NCBI GenBank assembly: GCA_035504235.1
Contig: DATJSH010000071.1
Span: forward strand, 1 to 29,011
DNA: 29,011 bases
Direction of reading: 5' to 3'
Source of the DNA: DATARH01 sp035504235
Lineage (GTDB): Bacteria > Pseudomonadota > Alphaproteobacteria > ATCC43930 > CGMCC-115725
Part shown: one piece after another, positions 1 to 8,308 of the stretch
How the letters are laid out: each line of letters starts with the position of its first letter
How positions within the stretch are numbered: position 1 is the stretch's first letter
The notes under the pieces: model-generated
Databases searched by the model: none
The model's input: only the letters and a program-made list of their open reading frames with translations
Told to the model about the DNA's origin: nothing
Translations under genes and position numbers: made by a program

Positions 1-898
1 AAGGAGCTTCGACATCGTGGTGATCTGGTCGAAGGCGGGGCCTTTGATCGACACCGCGTGGACATCACTTGAGATCACGTCCGGAAAAAACCCGGCGGCG
101 AGCATCGCTTCCGCAGTGCGGAAGCCGAACGAGCCGCCGCCATGGCCGATATCGAAGACGACACCGCGCTCGCGCGCCGCGGCGATCTCCTCGCGCAGCC
201 CGCCATCCGGTGCCGCCGGCGCGTTGGGGAACGGACGGAAACAGTGGGTGAGGATGTCCCCCCGGCGCAGCCGCGACACGACCTCGAGACGCGACGGCGG
301 CGGATGATCGAGATGCGCCATGACCGGCAGCCCGACCTCCTCCGCCACCTCGAGCGCGATGTCGAGCGGCGCGATACCGGAATTGCCCCCGGCGGTGCGC
401 CCGACGCGAACCTTGACGCCGACGATCAGGTCACGATTGGCGTTGATGACGCGCACGCAATCGCGCGGCTCCAGGAGCCGCAGATCGGCGCACTCCCCGA
501 CCATCACCGTCGTCGAGAAGGCAAAGATGCCGGCGTGCGAAAGATTGAGGATCGGGACGATGCGCACCGGCGACGGCTCGATGACGTGACGGCGAAAGCC
601 GTGAAAATTGCCGGGTCCCGAGCTCCCGGCATCGACAAACGTCGCGGTGCCGCCTTTTTCTCGCGACCTCGGCCGCGTCGACCCCCAGCGAGGTCCCGCC
701 CCAATAGACATGGGTGTGCAGGTCGATCAGGCCGGGGGTGACGATCTTGCCGCGAGCATCGATGGTCTCGGCGCCGGCGCGCGGCAGGTCGCGGCCGATC
801 GCGGCGACCTTGCCGTCGGCAAAGGCGATGTCGGCGATCTCGTCGCGCCCGTTCGCCGGATCGACGATCCGCCCGCCGGTGATGATCAACTGCGCCAT
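1..898 (-). pseudogene. Dihydroorotase-like amidohydrolase/deacetylase, frameshifted and cut by window edge
   Basis: Metal-dependent amidohydrolase of the group annotated as 'amidohydrolase/deacetylase family metallohydrolase' (relatives include acetyl-mandelate esterases such as Atu3266). The start is ATG at 898 behind GGAG. The first 80 or so residues carry the N-terminal beta-sandwich and the metal motif DLHTH. In a run of five A (T5 on plus, 655-659) the frame breaks. Dropping one A restores GGTATFVDAG and an open frame to position 1. That second frame contains the expected lysine (GVKVRV), the histidines of MAHLDH and LTHCF, and the aspartate of SSDVHAV. All catalytic ligands are therefore intact and only one base is wrong. 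The C-terminus lies outside the window. It is either a very young pseudogene or a sequencing error; the intact remainder favours error. The substrate cannot be told from sequence. Confidence 0.85.
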
Positions 899-1023
899 GG
901 CTGCTCCAAAATGAATGGAGTGAGCCTACACGAGCCGCTTACGGGCGGACTCGCAAAAAGACTAGGCCCGACACGTCCTCCCTCGGGCACAACGATCATT
1001 ACTTGAAATGACCAGCCGACCGT

Positions 1024-1175
1024 GCGAGGCGGGGGTGGAGAGCCTTCCCCCAAAGGCGCTTCCGAGGATGACGGCCTCCCCCAAGGCGGTCATCGAACCC
1101 CACGCCTCGCTGCCGGGTCGACGGCAAAGGAATTGTGGGGTCTGGCGCCCACTCTCTCAACCTATTGTGTTGAGA
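1024..1175. repeat. Nested inverted repeats in a 408-bp intergenic region
   Basis: The 899-1306 gap has no supportable gene; an 83-codon minus-strand frame at 999-1250 has no family features. It does hold dense dyad symmetry. An outer stem pairs 1024-1036 with 1098-1110 (12 of 13 pairs). Inside it are GCCTT/AAGGC (1042-1046 with 1053-1057) and an 11-bp stem with one mismatch (1067-1077 with 1084-1094), both closing the same loop CCCCCA. Downstream are ACCCCAC/GTGGGGT (1097-1103 with 1135-1141), enclosing TGCCG/CGGCA (1111-1115 with 1122-1126), and TCTCAAC/GTTGAGA (1155-1161 with 1169-1175). The outer stem and ACCCCAC/GTGGGGT are mutually exclusive. It could be a dispersed palindromic repeat, a leader structure for the amidohydrolase on the minus strand, or a small RNA. 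Confidence 0.6.
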
Positions 1176-1306
1176 AAGCCCTAACCCCCTGCATTTAAGC
1201 GATAATCCGCAGCTCGGCAAACTTGATGAAATCCGCAAATCGCCGAGCAACCGGCGAATCGCCGATTGCGGGTTGATGGCCAGCGGAGAAGCTTAGCCGG
1301 CGATCG

Positions 1307-1999
1307 TCATGCCGGATAGGCAGGGTAGCGGTCGCCGAAGCCGTCGAACATCCGCACCAACCCGTCGCGCCAGCGCCGCAGCGCGGTCCCGTCGGCAAGG
1401 AATTCGTCGGGACAGCCGAGCCTTGCGTATTGGAACATCGAAAAGCCGATGTAGTCGGCGTAGCCCGGCGCCGCGCCGGCAATGTAAGGCTGCTCGCCCA
1501 GGGTGCGCTCGAGCGGCGCGGTAATCGCGGCGAACTCGGCCAGCCAGCGCGGCCGGTCGGCGCAATAGTCCTCGAGCGTGCAGCCGAAGGCGGCCTCGCG
1601 CGAGCTGCGGTAATAGGCGCGGTCGCCGGGGTCGAGGCAAAGGATGAACCGGGCGGCAATCAGCCGGCGGATCGCGGTGCCGAGCGTGTTGTCCGCCCAG
1701 TGGTTGACCAGGCGGACGACGCCGCGCTGGCCACCCGGAAACAGCTTCGGGCGATCGGGGAAACGGTCTTCGAGATGGCAGGCGATGTTCCAGGAATCGT
1801 GGATCACCCGCTCGCCGTTGGTGACGATCGGCACGAGATGCTGGCCACTGAGCGCGCGGATGGCCTCGACATCGGCGAAGCGCACGTGGCGGAACGCGGG
1901 CTCGATGCCCTTGTGCGCGAAGGCATAGCGGATGCGCCACGAATAGGGGCTCGGCCGCCGGCCTTCATGGCCGATGCGTTCGTACATGGTGAGGGTCAT
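1307..1999 (-). CDS. Glutathione S-transferase family protein, LigE/beta-etherase-like
   Basis: Cytoplasmic glutathione transferase of about 230 residues. The N-terminal thioredoxin-like domain has SPYSWRIRYAFAHKGI followed by LVPIV (the cis-proline region that holds glutathione) and HDSWNIACHLEDRFPD, the usual glutamate/aspartate-serine glutathione contact. This pattern resembles LigE-type beta-etherases and related GSTs more than housekeeping classes. The C-terminal half is all-helical, as expected. The ATG at 1999 is chosen because GGAGAACG lies about 8-10 bases upstream; the frame stays open further upstream without a better site. It is divergent from the dehydrogenase-sulfatase operon and lies upstream of the amidohydrolase on the same strand, but a 408-bp structured gap makes co-transcription uncertain. 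The substrate is unknown. Confidence 0.85.
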   Translation of the reverse strand: MTLTMYERIGHEGRRPSPYSWRIRYAFAHKGIEPAFRHVRFADVEAIRALSGQHLVPIVTNGERVIHDSWNIACHLEDRFPDRPKLFPGGQRGVVRLVNHWADNTLGTAIRRLIAARFILCLDPGDRAYYRSSREAAFGCTLEDYCADRPRWLAEFAAITAPLERTLGEQPYIAGAAPGYADYIGFSMFQYARLGCPDEFLADGTALRRWRDGLVRMFDGFGDRYPAYPA

Positions 2000-2049
2000 T
2001 AGGATTCGTTCTCCAGTGTCGTTATGCACTGTTCCGTCAGCGCCGGCGA

Positions 2050-2079
2050 TTGACAAGGCCGGCGCGCGGCGGCTCTGAT
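2050..2079 (+). promoter_or_regulatory. Candidate sigma70-type promoter of the dehydrogenase-sulfatase-lactonase operon
   Basis: A perfect TTGACA (2050-2055) is followed after 18 bases by TCTGAT (2074-2079), placing a start site near 2086, about 30 bases before the first gene. The -10 is a poor match, so this is only a candidate. Confidence 0.4.
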
Positions 2080-2114
2080 CGCGGCCATCGAATTTCGTTT
2101 AGCGGGAGGAAAAC

Positions 2115-3161
2115 TTGGCCAAGTTTCGCGTAGCGACGCCTGCGGGCGCGAGCTTTACGGTTGCCGGCGGCGGCTATGGCTACGAGCTGGAGGCGCTGAC
2201 TCCGATCGACGCCGAGATCTATGAGATTCCCGCCGGCTCCGAGGATGAATTCGTCGCCGCCGCGAAAGATTGCGACGCGCTCTACGCCAAGGGACGGCCG
2301 ATCACCAAGAAGATGATCGACGGCTTGCAGCGCTGCAAAATCATCTCGCTGGGCTCGGTCGGGGTCGATACGGTCGATGTCGACGCGGCGACGGCCAAGG
2401 GCATCCCGGTGACCAATTGTCCCGACACCTTTATCGAGGAGGTCGCCGACCATGCGATGCGGCTCATCCTGGCGACGCATGGCCGGCTGGTCGAACAGGA
2501 CCGGATGGTGCGCGAAGGGCGCTGGTCGGAAGGCCGCCCTGCCCTGTTGAAAATTCCGCGTCTGCGCGGGTTGACGCTCGGCCTCATCGCGTTCGGCCAT
2601 GTCGCGCGCGCGGTTGCCGAGCGGGCGAAGCCGTTCGGCCTGCACATCTGCGCCTACGACCCGTTCATCGAGGAAATGGTGATGACCGAGCGCGGGGTCG
2701 AGCCGGTGAGCCTGCCGGAGCTCTTGGCCCGCGCCGACATCATCTCGATGCACTCGCCGGCGACCGCCAGCGCGCAGCGGATGATCCGCGAGGAGCATTT
2801 CGCGCAGATGAAGCCGACCGCGATCTACATCTCGACCGGGCGCGGGCCGACGACCGACGAGGCGGCCCTTATCAAGGCGCTCGACGAGAAGAAGATCGCC
2901 GCCGCCGGTCTCGACGTTCTCGAGCAGGAGCCGCCGGGCGGCAACAACCCGCTTTTGCGCATGGACAACGTGATCTTGACCGCGCATGTCGCCTCGGCCA
3001 CCGCGCGCTTCGATCCGTTCCGCCGCCGCCGCGTCGGCCTGGAGCTGTCGCTGGCGCTGACCGGGCGATGGCCGATGTCGTGTGTCAACCCGACCGTGCT
3101 GATGAAGAGCGACCTGAAGCGCTGGCAGCCGGTGTCGATGGAGCGCGGCCCGAACTCGTAA
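2115..3161 (+). CDS. D-isomer-specific 2-hydroxyacid dehydrogenase family protein (C-terminal-binding-protein-like)
   Basis: NAD(P)-dependent oxidoreductase interconverting a 2-hydroxy acid and a 2-oxo acid. At 348 residues it is normal for the family. Translation starts at TTG 2115: GGGAGGA ends 5-6 bases upstream and no ATG fits. The family triad is present: Arg243 (STGRGPTTDE), Glu272 (LEQEPP) and His291 (TAHVAS). The Rossmann loop around 159-164 reads A-F-G-H-V-A instead of the usual G-x-G-x-x-G, so two of three glycines are alanine. This is tolerated in some CtBP-like members but is unusual. It is first in a plus-strand operon; the sulfatase begins 11 bases after its stop. It is one of three distantly related 2-hydroxyacid dehydrogenases in the window, so the substrate is probably a specialised acid. 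Confidence 0.9.
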   Translation: MAKFRVATPAGASFTVAGGGYGYELEALTPIDAEIYEIPAGSEDEFVAAAKDCDALYAKGRPITKKMIDGLQRCKIISLGSVGVDTVDVDAATAKGIPVTNCPDTFIEEVADHAMRLILATHGRLVEQDRMVREGRWSEGRPALLKIPRLRGLTLGLIAFGHVARAVAERAKPFGLHICAYDPFIEEMVMTERGVEPVSLPELLARADIISMHSPATASAQRMIREEHFAQMKPTAIYISTGRGPTTDEAALIKALDEKKIAAAGLDVLEQEPPGGNNPLLRMDNVILTAHVASATARFDPFRRRRVGLELSLALTGRWPMSCVNPTVLMKSDLKRWQPVSMERGPNS

Positions 3162-3172
3162 GGGTCACGGCC

Positions 3173-4507
3173 GTGAGGGGCGCGCCGCCGAACATCGTCT
3201 TCATCCTGGCCGACGACCTCGGCTACGCCGATGTCTCGTGCTATGGGCGGCGCGAGTTCACGACCCCGAGCATCGACCGCATCGCGGCGCAAGGCCTGCG
3301 CTTTGCGCAGGCCTACGCCAACTCCGCCGTATGCACCGCCTCCCGCGTCGCATTGATGACCGGCCGGTACCAATACCGCCTGCCGATCGGGCTCGAAGAA
3401 CCGCTGCGCAGCAATTCGGTGCGGCCGATCGGCCTGCCGCCGGAACATCCGACGCTGCCATCGCTGTTGCGCAAGGCGGGATATCGCACCGCGCTCGTGG
3501 GCAAATGGCACCTTGGGAACCCGCCCGATTTCTCGCCGCAACTGAGCGGCTACGAGCGGTTTTTCGGCTTTCACCGCGGCGTCCTCGATTATTTTACGCA
3601 CAAATACGGCCCGCCGGAAAGCGACACCGAGGATTTATGGGAGGACGACAAAAAGGTTCAGGTGCCGGGCTATCTGACCGATTTGCTCGGCGACCGCGCG
3701 GTCGCGACGATCGGCGAGTTCGCGCGGTCGGGCTCGCCGTTTCTCTTAAGCCTCAATTTCAACGCGCCGCATTGGCCGTGGGAGGCGCCGGACGACGAGG
3801 CCGAGTCGCGGCGGCTCAAAAGCCTCTTCCATTTCGACGGCGGCACGCAGCGCACCTATCAGCGGATGATCGAGCAGATGGACCTGCAGATCGGCCGCGT
3901 GCTCGACGCGCTGGATGCCGGCGGCGTTGCCGACAACACGATCGTGATCTTCACCAGCGACAATGGCGGCGAGCGTTTCTCGGACACCTGGCCCTTCACG
4001 GGCAAGAAGACGGAGTTGCTTGAAGGCGGGCTGCGCATCCCGTCGGTGATCCGCTGGCCGGCGCGGATCAAGCCGGGGCGCGTGTCGGAGCAGGTCGTCG
4101 TCCACATGGATTGGATCCCGACGCTGCTCGCCGCGGCCGGCACCGCGCCCGACCCGGCTTTCCCGAGCGACGGGATCGACCTGATGCCATGCCTCACCGA
4201 AGGAATTGCGCCCGCGCCGCGCTCCCTCTTCTGGCGCTACAAGTACATGGGCCAGGAAGCGGCGCGCGACGGCGACTGGAAGTATCTCAAAATCCTCGAC
4301 AACACGTTCCTCTTCGATGTCGTCCGGGACCCGCTGGAGCGGGCCAATCTGAAGGACCGTTTCCCGGACGTGTACGCGCGGTTGGTCGCGGCGTGGGGCG
4401 AGTGGAATAAGACAATGCTGCCGCTCGACCCGGCTTCCTACACGCTCGGCTTCAGCGGGTCCGAGCTCGCCGACCATTTTGGCGCGCCGGCCGCGCCGCA
4501 TTCCTGA
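3173..4507 (+). CDS. Type I (formylglycine-type) sulfatase without signal peptide
   Basis: Sulfatase of the alkaline-phosphatase superfamily, 444 residues, hydrolysing a sulfate ester. The GTG at 3173 is chosen because it directly precedes the conserved start NIVFILADDLGYAD, where Asp14-Asp15 bind calcium. The nucleophile motif is C54-T-A-S-R58, the CxAxR variant of the formylglycine signature CxPxR, followed by MTGRYQYR. GKWHLG and TSDNGGE supply further active-site residues. The protein begins almost at the catalytic fold and has no hydrophobic leader, so it should act in the cytoplasm, unlike the many exported bacterial sulfatases. Cys54 needs a maturase to become formylglycine, and none is encoded here. 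It sits between a 2-hydroxyacid dehydrogenase and a lactonase, suggesting an imported sulfated sugar-acid-like substrate. That substrate is inferred. Confidence 0.9.
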   Translation: MRGAPPNIVFILADDLGYADVSCYGRREFTTPSIDRIAAQGLRFAQAYANSAVCTASRVALMTGRYQYRLPIGLEEPLRSNSVRPIGLPPEHPTLPSLLRKAGYRTALVGKWHLGNPPDFSPQLSGYERFFGFHRGVLDYFTHKYGPPESDTEDLWEDDKKVQVPGYLTDLLGDRAVATIGEFARSGSPFLLSLNFNAPHWPWEAPDDEAESRRLKSLFHFDGGTQRTYQRMIEQMDLQIGRVLDALDAGGVADNTIVIFTSDNGGERFSDTWPFTGKKTELLEGGLRIPSVIRWPARIKPGRVSEQVVVHMDWIPTLLAAAGTAPDPAFPSDGIDLMPCLTEGIAPAPRSLFWRYKYMGQEAARDGDWKYLKILDNTFLFDVVRDPLERANLKDRFPDVYARLVAAWGEWNKTMLPLDPASYTLGFSGSELADHFGAPAAPHS

Positions 4508-4526
4508 CCACTTGGGAAGACATACG

Positions 4527-5468
4527 ATGACCGACGCACCGGTCCGCTACCCGGACCCCGCCTTCCAGATCCTCGATCCGCGCTTTGCCTCGCTGGTGCT
4601 GGCGAACACGCCGGTGCAGCGGCTCGCCGGGGATTGCCTCTTCACCGAGGGGCCGGTGTGGTTTGGCGACCTGCGCTGCCTGTTGTGGAGCGACATCCCG
4701 AACGACCGGATCATGCGTTGGGACGAAGAGACCGGCGCCGTCGGCGTGTTCCGCCGCCCCTCAGGGTACGCCAACGGCAACACCCGCGACGGCCAGGGCC
4801 GGCTCGTCACCTGCGAGATGGACGCGCAGCGCCTGACCCGCACCGAATATGACGGGTCGGTCACCGTGCTGGCCGAGAGCTTTGAGGGAAAGCGGCTGAC
4901 CGCACCCAACGATGTCGTCGTGAAATCGGATGGCTCGATCTGGTTCAGCGACAACGGCGCCGGGACGCGCGGCAATTATCTCGGCCATACCGCACCGCAG
5001 GAACTGCCCTTCCGCGTCTACCGCATCGACCCGAAATCGGGCGCGATAAGCGTCGTCGTCGATCAGGCACAGCAGGCGCGGCCCAACGGCCTCGCGTTCT
5101 CGCCCGACGAGCGCAAGCTTTACGTGGTCGATACGCCAGGCGGCGACAAGACGACCTATGTCTACGATGTGGTCGACGACGGGACGCGGCTCGCCAATGG
5201 CCGCGTCTTCTTCAACGAAATGCCCGGCTATGGCGACGGCCTTCGCGTCGACACGCAGGGCAATGTGTGGAGCGGCTTCTCAGGCGGCGAGGGCCATGAC
5301 GGCGTCGCCGTGCACGCGCCCGACGGCACGCTGATCGGCCGCATCCTGCTGCCCGAACGCTGCGCCAATGTGTGCTTCGGTGGGCGCAAGCGGAACCGCC
5401 TGTTCATGGCCGCGTCGCAATCGATCTATACCTGCTATGTCGAGACGCAAGGGGCGCCGGGCGGCTAG
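4527..5468 (+). CDS. SMP-30/gluconolactonase/LRE family protein
   Basis: Six-bladed beta-propeller lactonase of 313 residues that opens aldonolactones to sugar acids using one divalent metal. The metal ligands of the SMP-30 family are visible as Glu41 (LFTEGPVW), Asn187 (RPNGLAFSPDE) and Asp237 (GYGDGLRVD), with substrate-side Asn128 (APNDVVV). The ATG at 4527 has GGGAAGA about 8 bases upstream and lies 19 bases after the sulfatase stop; an in-frame upstream extension would overlap the sulfatase and lacks a ribosome site. No signal peptide is seen, so it is cytoplasmic. It is the last gene of the plus-strand operon. Its TAG shares bases with the stop of the convergent UPF0178 gene (CTAG, 5465-5468), so neither gene has a separate terminator. 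Confidence 0.92.
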   Translation: MTDAPVRYPDPAFQILDPRFASLVLANTPVQRLAGDCLFTEGPVWFGDLRCLLWSDIPNDRIMRWDEETGAVGVFRRPSGYANGNTRDGQGRLVTCEMDAQRLTRTEYDGSVTVLAESFEGKRLTAPNDVVVKSDGSIWFSDNGAGTRGNYLGHTAPQELPFRVYRIDPKSGAISVVVDQAQQARPNGLAFSPDERKLYVVDTPGGDKTTYVYDVVDDGTRLANGRVFFNEMPGYGDGLRVDTQGNVWSGFSGGEGHDGVAVHAPDGTLIGRILLPERCANVCFGGRKRNRLFMAASQSIYTCYVETQGAPGG

Positions 5469-5926
5469 CGCGCCTGGCGCAATACCTGTTGCACGGCCGT
5501 ATCGAGCGCCGACAGGAACCGCGAGCGGTCGGCCTTGGTGAAAGGCGGCGGGCCACGCCCGCCCTCGCCCAGCTCGCGCAGATGGCGGGCGATCTCGCGG
5601 CCGGCGAGCGCACTTGAGATATTGGCCTCGGTGAACGGACGGCCGTTGGGCGGCACGACGCGTGCGCCTTTCGCCAGGCAACGCGACGCGAGCGGGATGT
5701 CGGCGGTGACGCAAATATCGCCCGGGTCGATGCGCTCGGCGATCCAATCGTCGGCCGCGTCCATCGCCGCGCCGACCATCACCATCTCGACATAGGGCAG
5801 ACCGGGCGGGCGGATCGGCCGCGACCCGTTCGAGACGACAAACACGCGCACGCCGAGCCGCCCGGCGACGCGATACACCTCCTCGCGCACCGGACAGGCA
5901 TCGGCATCGACATAGATCGCCGTCAC
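5465..5926 (-). CDS. UPF0178 family protein (YaiI/YqxD-like)
   Basis: Conserved 153-residue protein of the YaiI/YqxD family (UPF0178), thought to have a PIN-like fold. Its biochemical role is not established. It begins with the family hallmark IYVDADACPVREEVYRVA and continues with FVVSNGSR, DDWIAE, PGDICVTADIPLA and PNGRPFTEANI. The acidic residues of VDADA, DDW and TADIPL are those expected at a metal site. Translation starts at GTG 5926; only a weak GGA precedes it. It is divergent from the small secreted protein at 6010, with 83 bases between the two starts for both promoters. Its stop overlaps that of the lactonase on the other strand. Confidence 0.92.
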   Translation of the reverse strand: MTAIYVDADACPVREEVYRVAGRLGVRVFVVSNGSRPIRPPGLPYVEMVMVGAAMDAADDWIAERIDPGDICVTADIPLASRCLAKGARVVPPNGRPFTEANISSALAGREIARHLRELGEGGRGPPPFTKADRSRFLSALDTAVQQVLRQAR

Positions 5927-6009
5927 CGAACTGCAAGTCCAAGCGGACCGCCGTCGAACCGTGCTAAGACTTGCCTCCCGCGGATCACCTTGGACCGTTG
6001 AGGTAGCCC

Positions 6010-6420
6010 ATGGTTCGGTATCTCTTGGTTGCCGCTATGCTCGCGCTGTGCCCTGGTCTGGCGATGGCGGATTCGTGGCACGGCCAAATTCAATGCGCGG
6101 TCATCCCGGCCTTCGGCGCCAAACCGCTCTTTGGCGCCTTTGATCTGACCGCGAAGGGCGATCAACTCGCTTACTCGCGCCCGGTCCACGTTTCGGATTC
6201 CGCCGATCTCTCCGGCGTGATGGAAAACGGCGAGGGTACGGCGGCCAACGGCCAGATCGTACTCCAAGGCCGCGCATCCGGTCCCGGCTACAGCTATACC
6301 GCCCGGTATCAAGGGCCGATCCAGGGCAACAGCGCGACGCTGACGGGAGAACAGGTCTGGACGGGACACCGCCTTTCCCAGCCCTTCCATCGGGCCTGCG
6401 CCGTCACCCTGTCACGTTAA
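6010..6420 (+). CDS. Small secreted protein of unknown function
   Basis: No family is recognised. The 136-residue product starts at ATG 6010 behind GAGGTAG and has a clear signal peptide: MVR, then a hydrophobic stretch to about residue 18 and cleavage after AMA-21. The mature part of about 115 residues has two cysteines besides one in the leader, in IQCAV near its start and RACAV near its end. They are well placed to form one disulfide joining the two ends. The middle is rich in Gly, Ser, Thr and Tyr and looks beta-rich. It is probably periplasmic or outer-surface. The gene stands alone: it is divergent from UPF0178 and its stop is only 7 bases from the convergent aldolase gene. Confidence 0.75.
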   Translation: MVRYLLVAAMLALCPGLAMADSWHGQIQCAVIPAFGAKPLFGAFDLTAKGDQLAYSRPVHVSDSADLSGVMENGEGTAANGQIVLQGRASGPGYSYTARYQGPIQGNSATLTGEQVWTGHRLSQPFHRACAVTLSR

Positions 6421-6427
6421 CGGCGGA

Positions 6428-7237
6428 TCAGTACGGGCTGGAGCTCGAGCCGCCGGCGCCGGGCTTGGCGGCGACGCCGGTGCGCATTTCCTGCACCGCG
6501 GCGGCGGCGCCCATCGTCACAAAGCGGGTGTCGCCGCCGACCGTGACAAAGGTGAAGCCCATTTCGAGCGCCTTCAGCGCGTAGGCCGGCGAGGCGCAAT
6601 GCATCCCGGGCTGCTTGCCGTGGCGCTTACAGGTGTCGACGACCTTTTTCATCGCCGCGAACATCCATTCCTCGGACTTGTCACCGCCCGGCGGATGGCC
6701 ATGCGAGATCGATAGATCGGACGGGCCGACATAAGCCGCGTCGAGCCCAGGGGTCGAACAGATCTCGTCGAGATTGGCCATCGCTTCGACGGTCTCGATC
6801 ATGCCGAGCGCGACGACGATGTCATTGGCCTTGGTGTGGTAATCCGATCCGCCATAAAGCGAGGCGCGGATCGGTCCCGATGAGCGCGCACCCACCGGCG
6901 CGTAGCGCATCGACGAGACGAATTTCTCGGCCTCGGCGCGGTTGTTGATCATCGGGCAGATGATGCCGTAGGCGCCGGCGTCCAAGGCCTTCTGGATATG
7001 CGCCGGGTCGTTCCACGGCACCCGCACGATCGGCGTCGTGTTGGTGGTCGAGATGCCCTGCAGCATATGCACCATCATCTGGTAGTCGATCATGCCGTGC
7101 TGCATGTCGACAACCAGCGAATCCCAGCCGGCATGGGCCATGACCTCGGCCGAGAAGCTCGACGGAATACCGAGCCAGCTATTGATGACGGGCTTCCCCG
7201 CCGCCCACAATTCCCGCATTCCGTTGGGGCGCGCCAT
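6428..7237 (-). CDS. HpcH/HpaI aldolase/citrate lyase family protein
   Basis: Class II, metal-dependent pyruvate aldolase of 269 residues, cleaving a 4-hydroxy-2-oxo acid to pyruvate (or a related oxo acid) and an aldehyde. The ATG at 7237 has GGAGGAATTC immediately upstream. Family residues are present: His47 (DMQHG, general base), Arg72 (VRVPWND), metal ligands Glu148 (MIETVEAM) and Asp174 (GPSDLSISHG). The C-terminus ends in a Gly/Ser tail. It is the most distal gene of a minus-strand run SDR-DctP-DctQ-DctM-dehydrogenase-aldolase, 78 bases after the dehydrogenase stop. The context supports catabolism of an acid imported by the TRAP system. The exact substrate (2-keto-3-deoxy sugar acid, 4-hydroxy-2-oxoheptanedioate or other) cannot be assigned. 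Confidence 0.92.
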   Translation of the reverse strand: MARPNGMRELWAAGKPVINSWLGIPSSFSAEVMAHAGWDSLVVDMQHGMIDYQMMVHMLQGISTTNTTPIVRVPWNDPAHIQKALDAGAYGIICPMINNRAEAEKFVSSMRYAPVGARSSGPIRASLYGGSDYHTKANDIVVALGMIETVEAMANLDEICSTPGLDAAYVGPSDLSISHGHPPGGDKSEEWMFAAMKKVVDTCKRHGKQPGMHCASPAYALKALEMGFTFVTVGGDTRFVTMGAAAAVQEMRTGVAAKPGAGGSSSSPY

Positions 7238-7315
7238 GAATTCCTCCTGGCTTCGATCAGATCGGAGGGCGATCCCGCCAGCTATGCGGCGGCGAGTCAA
7301 GCACCCCGCGCCGGG

Positions 7316-8308
7316 CTATCCCAGCACTTCCTTGTTGATCACGTTGTCCCGGATGGGCTTGCCGTCGAGGATCGAGAGGATGTTCTGCACCGCGACCAAA
7401 CCCATGCGGTCGACCGCCTCGCGGGTTACCCCGGCGACGTGCGGCGCGGCGATGAAATTGGGCAGGGTCAGCAGCGGATTGTCCTGCGGGGTCGGCTCCT
7501 CGACAAAGACATCGAGCGCCGCGCCGGCGATCCTGTTGCCCTTGAGCGCGTCGTACAGCGCCTTTTCGTCGACAATGCCGCCGCGCGCCGTGTTCACGAG
7601 AAAGGCGCTGCGCTTCATCTTGCCGATCCGCGCGGCATTGAAGAGGCCCACGGTCTCGGGCGTCTTCGGGCAGTGGATGGTGACGAAGTCGGCGCGCGCG
7701 ATGGCGGCGTCGAGGTCCTCGACCGGCTCGTAACCGTTGCCGCGGATCGTCTCAGAATAGATGTACGGATCATAAATCAGCACATTGGTTTCCATCGCCG
7801 CGAAACGCTTCGCCGAGCGCGTGCCGATCTTGCCGAAGCCGACGATCAGCACGGTCTTGCCGTAAAGATCGACCGGCAGTTCCTTATAACGGTCGTGCCA
7901 GCGGCCTTCCTTGACCAGCGCATCCATCGCCGCGCCCTTGCGCGCGAGGCTCATCGTCAGAAACACGCCCGCCTCGGCCACCGATACCGAATTGGCGGTG
8001 CCGCCGATCATCAGCGGTACCTGGCGCCTCGTGAGCGCCGGAACATCGACCGCGTCGTAGCCGACCCCGATGCGCGAGACCACTTGAAGCTGCGGCGCGG
8101 CGTCGAGCTCCGGATCGGAAAACGGCTGAACGCCCAGGCAGATACCGCTCACATCTTCGAGCAGCTTGTGAAATTCGGTCTTGGGAATGCCGGGTTGAAA
8201 CTCGACGCCTTCGACGTCGTCACGCGACTCGATGAGCGCCCAGCCGCTTTTCGACATCGTCGTCGGTGCCATGATCTTCTTGCGGTTCGGGTTGGCGGAT
8301 TGGGCCAT
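7316..8308 (-). CDS. D-isomer-specific 2-hydroxyacid dehydrogenase (phosphoglycerate dehydrogenase-like)
   Basis: NAD-dependent 2-hydroxyacid dehydrogenase of 330 residues. The Rossmann motif G157-F-G-K-I-G162 (VLIVGFGKIG) and the triad Arg242 (NTARGGIVDE), Glu270/271 (FVEEPTP) and His290 (AAPHVAG) are all canonical, so the enzyme should be active. Two start codons lie in ATGCATATG. The second (8308) is preferred because the AGGGGAA ribosome site is about 8 bases from it but only 2-4 bases from the first (8314). It is encoded between the TRAP permease and the aldolase on the same strand (57 and 78 bases apart). This suggests it oxidises the imported 2-hydroxy acid or reduces the corresponding 2-oxo acid before aldol cleavage. 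It is clearly different from the dehydrogenases at 2115 and 12488. Confidence 0.92.
   Translation of the reverse strand: MAQSANPNRKKIMAPTTMSKSGWALIESRDDVEGVEFQPGIPKTEFHKLLEDVSGICLGVQPFSDPELDAAPQLQVVSRIGVGYDAVDVPALTRRQVPLMIGGTANSVSVAEAGVFLTMSLARKGAAMDALVKEGRWHDRYKELPVDLYGKTVLIVGFGKIGTRSAKRFAAMETNVLIYDPYIYSETIRGNGYEPVEDLDAAIARADFVTIHCPKTPETVGLFNAARIGKMKRSAFLVNTARGGIVDEKALYDALKGNRIAGAALDVFVEEPTPQDNPLLTLPNFIAAPHVAGVTREAVDRMGLVAVQNILSILDGKPIRDNVINKEVLG

Noticed and set aside
999..1250. 83-codon minus-strand frame in the structured gap
   Set aside because: No family features, and its sequence is dictated by the inverted repeats.
2270..3172. Long in-frame N-terminal extension of the sulfatase
   Set aside because: The first 300 codons are an Arg/Ala-rich shadow of the dehydrogenase gene; the sulfatase fold starts right after GTG 3173.
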